A DNA stretch of 64,000 nucleotides from Cryptomeria japonica (taxonomy: Eukaryota > Streptophyta > Pinopsida > Cupressales > Cupressaceae), in assembly GCF_030272615.1 (NCBI RefSeq), contig NC_081410.1, forward strand, positions 118,737,140 to 118,801,139, read 5' to 3'. Position numbers and translations under genes: made by a program. Positions 23,618 to 34,579 of the stretch are shown here, piece after piece. Within the stretch, counting starts at the first letter, position 1. The number at the start of each line of letters is the position of its first letter. A model generated the notes under the pieces. The model saw only the letters and a list, made by a program, of their open reading frames with translations, was not told where the DNA came from and made no database searches.

Positions 23618-25023
23618 TTTTGGATATTGTTGGCATATGATGAACACACATGATGATAATGTATTATGTCATTGATGTCAATAAGTGAAAGTGAACTAGT
23701 ATGTAGATTGGAAGAATATGGTGAATTGGTATGAAGATTTGTAGTGAACTAGTCTCGGGGTTTCACTAAGTGTGACTACCGATTGGTAGTCTTAGCTCTA
23801 GGGTTTCCAGTTTGGCAATCCAGTTTGTACGATGCAACCGAAGACATTCTGTGATGAGTTAGCTAAGAGATGAGGATGAGATAGAGGTGACACATCAACT
23901 TTGTACACGTGAAGGATTTCCTTGAGGATCTTGCATGTGAAGATCAATTGCATTAAATGTCTACCTCGGGAATGATCATTCTTCTTAGCGGTATGAGAAG
24001 TGAACGTGATGGGTTACTAATTCCCGTATGTGGTGAAGAATGAACGATGCATATTGTCTTGTGATCTGTTTAAGATTGTATTGCTCTATACAAAGTGTTT
24101 TGGACGGTCAAGATTGGACCGCTTGTATTGTAGACCTAAATGCTTAGGGTTTATGCTACCGACCTAAGTGTTGTCTATAAGGTCGATGATGTTTGTTATT
24201 ATTTGTTGTTGGAAAATGTTGTGTGTGTATCCGAGTGATGAGATACTTGCCAGACCAGTAAGAGGAAAACTGCAAAGTGTGATTGTAGAAGAGAGGAAAT
24301 GAAAAGGATCTGCCTTGGCATATAGTGTTGTTATCAGATTAGAGTTTTACCTGTTGTCTTCTAACCATTTCAAATGTTGGAAAAGTAGCTTTAATAGGCT
24401 TATTGTAAATCCTTTAATCGGGTGAATCAAGATCATTGAATTCTTCAAATCCTCTAGCGAGGTAGCCTTTAACATGGTTTCAACCTTTAACAGGGTATAT
24501 AGCCATCCCTTAATCGAGTGATCTTTAATAGGATCAATTCCTAATAGAACCTTATTGTAAAGTCTTTAATCGGACTAGGCTCCTAATAGAGCGAGCTTCA
24601 AAAGAGTTCAAAAACAAGCTTGTGGGTATTCATCCCCACCGTGGTTTTTCCCATTTGGGTTTCCACGTGAAAAATCTATGTGTCATGAGTTGTGCATTTC
24701 ATGAGATGATTAAGTATTATGTGTTTGAGTGATTATGCATGCAGAGCTAATAGGTTATGGTATTACTGGCATACCACATGCATATGTTTATGGGTGATGT
24801 TGTTATCAAGTATTGAATGTATTTGAAGTGTTCAGACTTATCAATTTATGTTGTCTGAAGTCTTACTGTGTTTAACCTGTACTGCCATGGTTAAGTTCAG
24901 TGATGAAGACAACCGGTTGGTATTGTTTTAACTTGATAAGTTGTTGAGAAAGTTTTTGTCTATACTGATTCAGCCCCCCTCTCAGTACCGATTAGGGTAT
25001 TTGTTGTTCATCATTATTCATCA
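23618..25023 (+). repeat. 5' LTR of the nested copia element
   Basis: About 1.4 kb. It starts TTTTGGATATTGTTGGC, probably an altered TGTTGG, and ends TATTCATCA two bases before the primer site. It aligns along its length with 42976-44407. CCCCCCTCTCAGTACCG near the right end is shared by both copies. Confidence 0.8.
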
Positions 25024-25025
25024 AT

Positions 25026-25037
25026 CAGTATCAGAGC
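25026..25037 (+). other. Primer binding site, tRNA-iMet type
   Basis: CAGTATCAGAGC matches the initiator-methionine tRNA complement TGGTATCAGAGC except in the first two bases. Confidence 0.8.
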
Positions 25038-25094
25038 GACTCCAGGTCCTCGGTGATATACGCTTAACCGCTTGAGGTAAAAGATCCTGCTGTA

Positions 25095-25766
25095 ATGATG
25101 AAGAGGGAAGGTCCTAAGTTCAATAGAGATAACTTCAAGATATGGAAGGACAAAATGAAGATTTACATCAAGAGTATGGGTGCTCAACACTGGAGCTATG
25201 TTGAGAATGCCTATGTGATTCCAACTGGCACTTTGACTGATGATCAGAAGAGAGAGATTTAGGAAAATGGGCAAGTCATGGAAGCCCTTATCAACATCCT
25301 ATCAGATATTGAGTTTATTGATGTACAAGACAAGGACACTCCTAATTATGTATGGGATGCACTGGAAACCATTTATGATGTTGATGAGCATGTAAAGCAA
25401 GCTAAGGAAGAGAGTCTCAGAGGAAAATTTGAAGACATGAGGATGGTTGAAGGAGAGACCATTCAACAATATGGCATTAGGATTAAGACTGTGGTTGGAG
25501 ATATCAAAAGCGCTGGTGGAACGATTGAGGATGCCATCGTTGTTAGTAAAGTTTTGAGATCATTGTTACAAATCTATGCAATCAGAGTTCTTGCTATCCA
25601 GGAACTAAGGTCTATTGATAAAACCAAGGTATCCTTAGACTCTATCATTGCAAAATTAACTGCATATGAGTTGAATAGCTATGATGGCGATGTTCAGAAG
25701 ATTGAGTTAGCCTTTAGAGCATCTACTGCACCATCCAGAAAAGGAAAAGAAACTAGTACCAGTTAA
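25095..25766 (+). pseudogene. Copia gag pseudogene
   Basis: Begins MMKREGPKFNRDNFKIWKDK, the usual copia gag N-terminus (UBN2/DUF4219 type). An in-frame TAG near 25260 interrupts it. The frame then runs on as ETIYDVDEHVKQAKEESLRG and GETIQQYGIRIKTVVGDIKS up to a stop at 25764. Confidence 0.85.
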
Positions 25767-25787
25767 GAATCCAGACAATGCAGCGAT

Positions 25788-26543
25788 ATGGATGATGAAG
25801 AGATTCTGATGGAGTTTGAAGCTCTTCTTGCTAAAAGACTTCCGAAAGGAACTGGTAAATATAGAGGTAAGCTTCCTTTAAAATGTTTCTCTTACAACAA
25901 GATAGGACATATAGCTATTAATTTTCCTAACAGTGATAATAAGGATAAACCAGAGAGGTTTAGAAAGTATAAAGGAGGAAACAAAAGAAATTGTCTTGTT
26001 GATGTAGATGAAGGTGTTACTGATGAAGAATCAGAGGATGAAGAGAGTGAAGATATAGTGTTTGTAGCTGTAAAGGAAGAAGTGTCTGACAAGAAAGCCC
26101 TTGTCTCTCGCATTGACAACTCCAATGAGTGGATTATAGATAGTGGGTGTTCTCACCACATGACTAGTGACCGGAGAAAGTTTTTGTCTCTGGAAGAATA
26201 TGATGGAGGTGTTGTCCGGTTTGGAAACAATGCACCATGCTTGGTAAAAGACAAAGGATCCATCTCACTGAATGGAAAAAGCAGTGCAGATGATGTCTAC
26301 TGGGTAGAAGGTCTGAAGCATAACCTTTTAAGTGTTGCTCAGTTGAATGACAAAGGACCCACTCTGAAGTTCAAAGGTGGAATCTGCAGTATAATTGGAA
26401 AGAGTGGTGAACTTATTGCCACCAGTAAGCAGACCAAAGGTAACCTATTTTAGTTGAATGCCAAGATTAGTCAGTGTCTAATGGCTAAGTTTGATGACAG
26501 TTGGATATGGCACAGGAGACTCTATCATATGAACTTTGACAAT
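25788..26543 (+). pseudogene. Copia zinc knuckle, protease and pre-integrase domain
   Basis: The zinc knuckle reads CFSYNKIGHIAINFP. The second and fourth zinc-binding cysteines are replaced by Y and F, so it should not bind zinc. The protease follows with EWIIDSGCSHHMTSDRRKF, whose DSG is intact, and GLKHNLLSVAQL. A stop at 26451 precedes the gag-pre-integrase segment SWIWHRRLYHMNFDN. That segment is cut at 26543 by the Tat insertion and resumes at 39242. Confidence 0.9.
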
Positions 26544-27063
26544 TGTAGCGTCAAAAATTGTACGCACTTGCTAAAGGGGTACAATTTCACACTCGGTTTA
26601 GCTCCCGCCTTGGCGCATCTTGCACTTTGCATCACATTTTCCCTTTAGCACTTAATTAATTAAATTAATTAGGTCTAAGGTTATATTTCATCATCTTCCA
26701 CATCATAAAGTTGGGCCCTTTCATTAAAGTGTGCCCTTTTCATTTTATTCCTCCAATACATCATTTAATCAAAAACCCTAATTAGGTCCTATTTTGAACT
26801 TGGGGGCTTGATTTCGGAGGTCAAAACATCTCGAAATCACTTGTAACTTCGGGATTCTCTCTAAAATCATCATATTCGACGGCCCTAAAAATTTGGTGAG
26901 AAGTTGCCGAGACCATGGCGCCTGGAGTGCACACGGTCCCGGACATTTTTCCTGAAATTTTAGGAGCGCGAACCAATCATATAATAAAGCTTAACCCCAA
27001 GAAATTGGCAGGAGATTCAATCTCTAGGTTGGCCAAAAGTTGAAATTAAGACCTAGGGTTTCA

Positions 27064-27071
27064 TATATAAG
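27064..27071 (+). promoter_or_regulatory. TATA box of the Tat LTR promoter
   Basis: TATATAAG in TTTCATATATAAGAGCTC, conserved in the 3' LTR at about 38135-38142. It lies about 520 bp into the LTR, where transcription of the element should start. Confidence 0.6.
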
Positions 27072-27680
27072 AGCTCTCTTTCTTCATTTGAAAGGAGGGG
27101 AATTTTGGTTTCAGGGACCTTCTAGGCAGTGAAAGAGCAGATCTTTGAAGACTTCAATAACATTCAACATCCATCCATCAAGCATTCATCAATTTCATTC
27201 ATCCATTTAGGGCTTTGAAGGCATTGAAGAGCAATAAGGGATCACCGACTGAAGATTGGCTTGTACCCCTCCCTTGGGGTTGGGTATGATTTCATGTTGT
27301 TTTCATGTCTTTGCATAAGCCTCATTATATCATTTGTATTCATGCTTTAGATCACTTTGCATCTTGGTTTGGAGCATTTACATTATCATTTACAAGCAAT
27401 TAGGGTTTACTTTCTAGGTTGCTCTAGTTTGCTTACTTGCATTTTAGGATCTTGCACACACACAAGGTCTACACACACACTACTTTTACAATACAACTTG
27501 GCTATTCGTGGAGGTGGAAATCACCAAAGTGGGGGTTTGACTAAGGCAAAACCCTATATAGCCGCCCACCATACCTTTTTAGATATAAGTGCAGATTTCA
27601 GGATTCGGACGACGCCGCAAGTTGCAGATCCGGCAAAAGCAGATAGAAACTGAGCTACACACCAAATTTCAGGGCAAAAG

Positions 27681-27777
27681 ACCAGGATAGGGGCGTGGGG
27701 CACCCTGGTCCTGCCAGGATAGGGGCGCTGGGCGCCCTAGGATAGTGGTGCTAGGCGCCCTGGTCCCTCAGTTAGAC
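27681..27777. repeat. GGCGCC-rich palindromic array in the 5' LTR
   Basis: Three related units of about 30 bp, each with GGATAGGGG or GGATAGTGG followed by a GGCGCC/GGCACC core and CCCTGGTCC or CCCTAG. The 3' LTR has only two such units at 38751-38805, which accounts for the whole 32-bp length difference between the LTRs. Confidence 0.8.
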
Positions 27778-28200
27778 ATTAAGTCTCAACATTTTCCGAC
27801 AGCTTTTTAGGTTGCAAAACAACAGTTTCAGGAGTAGTATCAGGACAGTGGCGCCTGCGCCCCCGTCCCATATATTTTCACTCAGATTTTAACTCTGGGT
27901 ACGCATCTGCATTCTTGTCTTGTCCTTGTGTTTACAGCTTTCCATTGTTTAATCTCAATTCTGCAATCTTGTTATTAGTTCATACTTGCACTTTGGGGTT
28001 GGGAATTGAACTTGCATCATTTCCTCTTTCAATTACAACAAAGGAATAGAAACCCTAATAGGCAGCCCGTGGCTCTCTCTTCCACAAACAGAAGTAGCCA
28101 AATGTGTGATACCTCTAGGCTCTTTTGTACTCCACAATGTGTGTCAAAAGGTAGGATTAGGGCATGTTAGCCTAGTCTCACTTTTTTTCCCTACACATTT

Positions 28201-28217
28201 TGGTGAACCCGACGTGA
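28201..28217 (+). other. Putative primer binding site
   Basis: TGGTGAACCCGACGTGA starts three bases after the LTR end. It begins TGG, as required to pair with a tRNA 3' CCA end. It is not the common initiator-Met site, and I could not assign the tRNA from memory. Confidence 0.6.
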
Positions 28218-28386
28218 AACTATTATTGCTTTCTCTTGCATTGCATTTGTTAGATCTAGATCTAGATTTAGTGTGTTTCATTTAAGTTTCATTTTTCATT
28301 AAAAAAAAAAAGAGGGAAAAGAAAGAGTGTGTTTCTTTGTTTCTTTGCATTGTGTGTTTAAGTTTTATGCAATTTTTTATTTCAAA

Positions 28387-29163
28387 ATGTCAGATTTTTA
28401 TTTGCAAGATGTTCATATTTATGATGATGTATGCAATTATGTTGATTATGAGTATAGCCAAGATGAATTAGATGAAGCTTTAGATGAGTTTTTGAACCCT
28501 AAAGATACCAAACCTTCATTTTACCAAAAACTCATAAACATTGTTAGTATGCCATTTCGGTGTGATGAGAAAGATAAGTCGAATGATTCCTCTCAAGGGT
28601 ACATTCCTATCAACTCTTCCACTAAATCTAGTAACATGGTTGTTTTCAATGATCCCCTCTATGAAGAGATGTCTCCTTTTGAATCAAAAGATAAACCTTT
28701 TAATAGATATGATCATGCTTTGTTGGATGATGCTCTTGATGACTTTGTGGCTTTATCGAAATCTTTAAACAAGAACAAAACTTCTAAATTAGTTAACATG
28801 ATAAACCGGAATGAGCATAATAAGCCTCTCTTTGAAGTCCAAGGTGCTTATCCTTCTCCCACCTTTCAAGTTCCTAAATCACCTCTCCTTACTGTCCAAG
28901 GAGGGTATGGTCATGATTCCTTTCTTACTCCGAATAAACCTATCATCACTGTGCAAGGAAGAAAACCTATAAGTCCTTATAGTTATGCCAAGCAATTAAC
29001 TAGAGAGAGTTATCATGCAGTTGCTCATACTTATAATACTAGAAATAATAGGCAGCCTAATCCTCCTCCTGTTACTCCAGTTTCTCTTCCTAATCCTCAA
29101 CCAATTCTTCCGCAAGCTCCACATATTTCACAAGTTATTGTTAAGGAAGATAGAACAACTTAA
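28387..29163 (+). CDS. Tat ORF1, unrecognised acidic protein with VQG repeats
   Basis: Starting from the ATG at 28387 (MSDFYLQDVHIYDDVC) this frame gives about 258 residues. The 28327 start would add 20. The N-terminal half is acidic (e.g. SQDELDEALDEFLN). The C-terminal half holds three spaced repeats: PLFEVQGAY, PLLTVQGGYGHDSF and PIITVQGRKPISP, about 22 residues apart. A proline-rich tail follows. It sits where gag belongs, but I see no capsid homology and no zinc knuckle. The frame ends at a TAA that a small frameshift, near 29147, places before the protease frame. In an undamaged copy the two were probably joined. Confidence 0.6.
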   Translation: MSDFYLQDVHIYDDVCNYVDYEYSQDELDEALDEFLNPKDTKPSFYQKLINIVSMPFRCDEKDKSNDSSQGYIPINSSTKSSNMVVFNDPLYEEMSPFESKDKPFNRYDHALLDDALDDFVALSKSLNKNKTSKLVNMINRNEHNKPLFEVQGAYPSPTFQVPKSPLLTVQGGYGHDSFLTPNKPIITVQGRKPISPYSYAKQLTRESYHAVAHTYNTRNNRQPNPPPVTPVSLPNPQPILPQAPHISQVIVKEDRTT

Positions 29164-31690
29164 AGCTACCCCTGCTAAGATATCCCTTTGGGATTTGATC
29201 CAAACTTCTTTCGCTCATCATGGAATGTTACAAGATGCCTTGAAAGATTTGAATGTTCCTCCACCTAATACATCTAGTAATATAGTGTCTTTGGTTAACT
29301 CTGTGATGAATCCTAAAGCTCAAATTGTGTTTACTCAAGATGAATTGCCTACTAGTGAAATTCAACATCAATATGATCCCTTGATGATTGTGGTTATCAT
29401 AAATGATACTGCTATAAGACGAGCATTGGTAGATAATGGCTCTGGCCTTAATGTGTGTAGCATTAATCTATTGCATAAGATGAATGTGGATACATCCCTT
29501 ATTGAGCCTGACTCTCGTCCCATTCGAGGCTTTGATAATGTGGCTAAGTCTTCATTAGGTATTATCACCTTACCCATCACAGTGGGACCTGTTACTTTGT
29601 CTACTCCTATCCATGTTATGTCGGGAAATCTAACATACAACTTGTTATTAGGGAGACCTTGGATTCACAGTATGCAAGCTGTCCCCTCTACATTGCATAG
29701 ACAAGTTAAATTTATTTATAACAATAAGACATATACCTTGATAGGTGATACTAATTTTCAAGCTTGTTTGCAAACATCTACTTCCAAAGGGAGTTCTTCT
29801 AAACCTTCCTCTTCTAGTGATGACTCTTTAAACAAGATACCTATGGATGAATCATCACCCTCTGATAATCAAAATTCTTTGGATGAGTCTGAAGTTCTTG
29901 AAGAAGATTTTTCTCAACTTGAATCTACACATGAAAAGGCTTTTGATCCTGAGAAGGTTTTCGCAGAAGACGATTGGGGATCTCTTGACTTTAATCCCAC
30001 CTTTGTAGGTGAGTATAGGGTTCCTCCTAGAGAGATTAAAGTTAAAAAGAAGGAAGAAACTAAAGATCAATCAACCTTACCTGAACCTATGAACAATAAT
30101 TTTGTGGCCGCTTCTCAAACTTCTTCTCCTCACACCTCTAATTCTGAAGAATTTGATTCTTTGTCTTATGAAAAACCACCTTCTCTTTCTGAAATGGCTA
30201 ATCGTTATGGTCGTGGTTTTCATATTTTAGCTAAGTATGGGTATAATGGAAATAGTTGTGGCGCTCATGAACAAGGGATAAAGGTTCCTCTAGGGAATAA
30301 TCTTTATGATGAGACCTTTGGAATTGGTTATAATCCCTACAAGCGCACTAAAGCTTCTAAGAGACCATGTATTAGTGTTAATGTTATTTCTACGTCTCTA
30401 CCAATGAGACACCCTGAGTATATTGATGGGGATCCTTTGTGTGCCTATGCTTTGGATGTCTTTCCTACCGATGATGCTTTAGCTGAGTTCTTGGGAGCAT
30501 ATGACACTCTTCCTCGTTATCATCACAATAGGGGATTTCCTTATTGTTTGAACACTGAAGCTTATTTTGGAAGAGAGATTGATAATGATGAGATTGTGGA
30601 AGAATTCCCTCAGTTAAAGGATATTCCTCAACAAAGTAATCTTCTCATAAGTGACACCATTGATGTTAAGATGGATCCTTGCAATGAAGAAAAAGTTATT
30701 AAAATTGGAAAGTGTTTGGATGAAGAAGAACAAAAACAATATGCAGATTTATTGCATGAATTCCCTGAGATCTTTGCTTGGACATACTCTGACATGCCTG
30801 GTATAGATCCTAAGATTTTTACTCATAATATTGTCTTAGTTCCTGATGCTAAGCTTGTGAAACAAAAGATTCAAAAAATGAATCCTAAGGTAGCTCTACT
30901 TGTTAAGGCCGAGATTGAAAAATTATTGGATGCTGGATTTATCTGCCCTATTGATTATTCCCCATGGATTTCAAATATTGTCGCTGTGGCTAAATCAGAT
31001 AATAAAATAAGAATGTGTACTGACTTTCGAGATTTAAATAAGGCTTCTTTAAAAGATGATTTCCCTCTCCCAAACATTGACATGATAGTTGATTCTACAG
31101 CAGGACATGCTTTGTTATCCTTCATGGATGGTTTTTCAGGATACAATCAAATTTTCATTAATCCTCAAGATCAATTCAAAACTGCTTTCACCACTCCTTG
31201 GGGTACGTTTTGTTGGGTGATGATGCCTTTTGGACTTAAAAACGCCGGCACAACTTATCAACGAGCGATGACCCTTATCTTTCATGATTATATGCATAAG
31301 ATTTTAGAAGATTATGTTGATGATATTTTAGCCAAATCCATTCTTCGTATAGATCATATTAAGATCCTTCGTCAAATCTTTGAAAGAATTCGTAAATATC
31401 ACATGCGCTTGAATCCCTGAAAAATGTGTTTTTGGTGTGGATAGTGGAAAACTATTAGGATTCATAGTTTCGCATCATGGGATTGAGGTGGACACTAAGA
31501 AAATAGATGCTATTGTCAACATGCCACCTCCTAGAAATGTGTCTCAACTCAAAAGCTTACAAGGAAAGATTCAAGCTATTCGTAGGTTTGTATCTCAACT
31601 TGCGGATCGTACTTTTCCTTTTACTCAACTTCTCAAAAAAAAATCACTTTTCAATGGAATGAAGATTGTCAGCAAGCATTTGAAGATTTA
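29147..31690 (+). pseudogene. Tat protease and reverse transcriptase
   Basis: The main frame (to 31420) opens in the element's conserved pre-protease segment ATPAKISLWDLIQTSF. It then has a retropepsin with RRALVDNGSGLNVCS (DNG where DSG is usual) and LLLGRPWIHSM. A G-patch-like stretch follows (HILAKYGYNGNSCGAHEQGI). The reverse transcriptase has CTDFRDLNKASLKDDFPLPN, FMDGFSGYNQI, MMPFGLKNAGTTYQ and the catalytic YVDD. An extra base near 31415 shifts the frame into 31437-31691 (GFIVSHHGIEVD), and a slip in an A9 run near 31640 shifts it again. Confidence 0.9.
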
Positions 31691-33941
31691 AAAGTATATT
31701 TGGCTAATCCTCCTATCCTTCAACCTGCCGAACCTTTTAAACCCTTTCTTCTTTATACAGCTGCTTCCTCTCATGCTCTCGTAGCATTATTGGCACAACA
31801 TGATAAAGATGGTAAGGAATGTCCGGTTTATTATATAAGTCGTACCTTACTCGATTATGAGACCCGATATTCTGCGATAGAAAGACAATGCTTGGCCTTG
31901 GTGTTTGCGACTCAGAAATTGAGACATTATCTTTTAAATTCAGAAGTCCACGTCATGGTAAAGTTTGATCCTTTGAAGCACCTTTTCTCTAAAACTGATT
32001 TATCAGGATGCCTAGCTAAGTGGGTTATGATGTTAACTGAATTTGACCTTAAATTTGTTTCACAAAGAGCAATTAAAGGGCAAGCATTGACCGATCACTT
32101 AGTTGAGGCCCCTTCACCTTTCTCCTTCCCTAACCCTGAGTCTTTTCCTGATGACGTCATTCTTTGTATAGAGAAAGATGAAACTTGGGAGTTATACTTT
32201 GATGGCTCTAAGTGTCATACGGGATCGGGGGCAGGTGTTGTTCTAATTTCTCCTACAAAGAAATCCATTCCTTTATCTTATCGTCTCAATTTCCTATGTA
32301 CCAATAACATTGCTGAGTATGAGGCTCTTATAGTAGGAATAAAGGCAGCCTTGGCTTTGAATGTAAAGCACATAAATATTTATGGAGATTCGCAATTGAT
32401 TATAAGACAAGTAACAGGACTATATCAAGCACAACAAGACAAATTATCACAATATAAAGACCTTGCTATCTCTTTGTTACAAAAATTCAATTCTTATACC
32501 ATGGAACCTGTTCCTCAAAAAGATAATCAACATGCGGACGCAATGGCATGTGTGGCTTCTCTTGTATCTTTAGAGGACCCCGTGGTTGATCTTAAATTTG
32601 TTATTCACAACCTTATTTCTCCAGCTATTGTAGATGATTCTAGCTTGGTGACATGTTGTGACTTTATAGACTCAGATGAATGGTATTCGCATATCGTAAG
32701 ATACTTGATCGATGGTACCTTTCCTGATTCCGCCAATAGGAACACTAGGGCTATAATCCGCAAGTTGTCTGCTAGATATATCATTCTTTCTAATGTTCTT
32801 TACCGAAGGGGTTATAACGGCCTTCTCCTTCGCTGTCTTAACAAATCGAAAATCCCTATTGCTCTTGAAGAGGCACATTCAGGTGCCTGTGGGGGGCATT
32901 TTGGAGGCAAATCCTTGGTTCAAAGATTGCTTCGTATGGGATACTATTGGCAAACTATGCAGAAGGATTCTTTTTCATTTGTTAAGAAATGTCATCAATG
33001 TCAACAACACAATAATCTGATTCATGCTCCTGCCCAAGAACTTCATTCTCATGTAGCTTCTTGGCCTTTCTCTGCATGGGGGTTGGATCTCATCAGTAAA
33101 ATATCTCCTCCTTCATCTCAAGGACACACTTTCATTATAACCGCAACAGATTACTTTACAAAGTGGGTAGAAGTTGTTCCCCTTCGCTCTACTACTGCTG
33201 AAGTGATTTGTCAATTTCTTCTAGAAAACATTATTTCTTGATTCGGGATACCTTCCACTATAATCTCAGATAATGGGACATCATTTAAGAACAAGGACGT
33301 GAAGAAATTCCTCGAGAAATATCATATCAAACATCGATTTTCTACACCATACTATCCTCAATCAAATGGTCAAGCCGAATCATCCAATAAGATAATTGAA
33401 CAAATTCTTCGCAAAACCGTGAATAAGCATGGTAAGGATTGGAGTACTCAGCTAATCTATGCTCTTTGGGCCTACCGAACAAGTGTATGAATTGCTACAA
33501 GAACTACCCCTTATAATCTTGTTTATGGTGCTGATGCTATTATGCCTTTAGAGTTAGAGATTCCATCACTTAGAGTTTCTCTCAAAGGTATAGTAGATGA
33601 TGACTCTTATAGAGAACAAAGACTTCAATAGCTTGAGTTGCTTGATGAACAACGTATAAATGCTCTTGAGCATATTCAAGCGTATCACAAAACTCTACAA
33701 TGAAGCTATAATGATAAGGTTATTCAACGTTCCTTCTCAGTAGGTGACTTAGTTCTCTATGAGAATCAGTGCAGTGTGAATACCTTACCTGAAGAAAAGG
33801 GAAAATTTAGTCCTAATTGGCTTGGACCGTATATTGTTATTGAAGATTATGGATCAGGTGCTTACAAAATAGCGGATGTAGACGGTACGCCTCTTAAAGA
33901 ACCTATAAATGCTATGCACTTGTGTAGATACTATGCTTAAT
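31690..33941 (+). pseudogene. Tat RNase H, archaeal-type RNase H and integrase
   Basis: The first RNase H has FLLYTAASSHALVALLAQ and RYSAIERQCLALVFA. A connecting segment leads to a second RNase H with WELYFDGSKCHTGSGAGVVL, NIAEYEALIVGIKAAL and YGDSQLIIRQV, the archaeal-type domain typical of Tat elements. The integrase has HSGACGGHFGGKSL, KKCHQCQQH, WGLDLISKI, ISDNGTSF and YYPQSNGQAESSNK, so the HHCC and D,D,E pattern is visible. In-frame stops occur at about 33240, 33488, 33629 and 33702. At least three are TGA where CGA (Arg) would fit. The integrase C-terminus ends at 33941. Confidence 0.92.
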
Positions 33942-34466
33942 TCCTCATTCCTTATCTTTCATTTCATCTATCTTCTTTTCAGTTCTTCAAAATTGGGTAA
34001 TATGTTAGCATATCTTGGTTAGAGCAAATAGAATTAAATGATATTGTGTTTAATCTATATTGCTTTGTTCTTGACAAGTGTGTTTCTTTACTTTATAGTT
34101 TGTCTTGAATTCATTTATGTAAATTGCAAAAGATTTACATTTCCATTATGCTGACATATTATACAATGTCTTTATGTGTTAAGTAGAATCGTATCATGTT
34201 GTGTTTAAGTTTAAAATTAAATCACATTAGTTAAATGATTCTTAGGCTTAACACATATTTCTTCTCTATCATCAATATAGTACTTGATTAAATATTTTAT
34301 TTTAATTAAGTCACACATGTATCAATTTAATCATGGAGCATTGAGAAATCAATCACATGGAAATTAAATTCAGAACATACATGTACATCTACCAAATGTA
34401 TTAACTTTAATCAAAATATACATTGTTTTAGGCATTAAAGATAACACGTTTGAGACAAAGAGAAGC

Positions 34467-34511
<45 letters not shown>

Positions 34512-34579
34512 GATCATGTTTTCATATACAAAAGTAGGTCACTATACATCCAAAATGTGACCTATCCTACATCATGAGA
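33942..34579. other. Tat spacer between pol and the antisense gene, with (AT)n
   Basis: AT-rich noncoding sequence following the integrase stop. A perfect (AT)n microsatellite of about 38 bp lies at 34471-34508. It separates two convergent transcription units: pol on + and the PMD gene on -. Confidence 0.7.

Larger units (their letters stand above)
26544..28197 (+). repeat. 5' LTR of the Tat element
   Basis: 1,654 bp, TGTAGCG to CTACACA. It has a TATA box (TATATAAG) at 27064-27071 just before AGCTCTCTTTC. It is 32 bp longer than the 3' LTR because of one extra unit in the GGCGCC-rich array at 27681-27777. Open frames inside it, such as 27357-27653, are chance. Confidence 0.95.

Noticed and set aside
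25892-26125. Minus-strand frame rich in serine
   Set aside because: Shadow of the copia acidic linker on the plus strand.
27357-27653. 98-aa frame also present at 38428-38724
   Set aside because: Present twice only because it lies in the two LTRs of the Tat element. No domain, and no reason to think it is translated.
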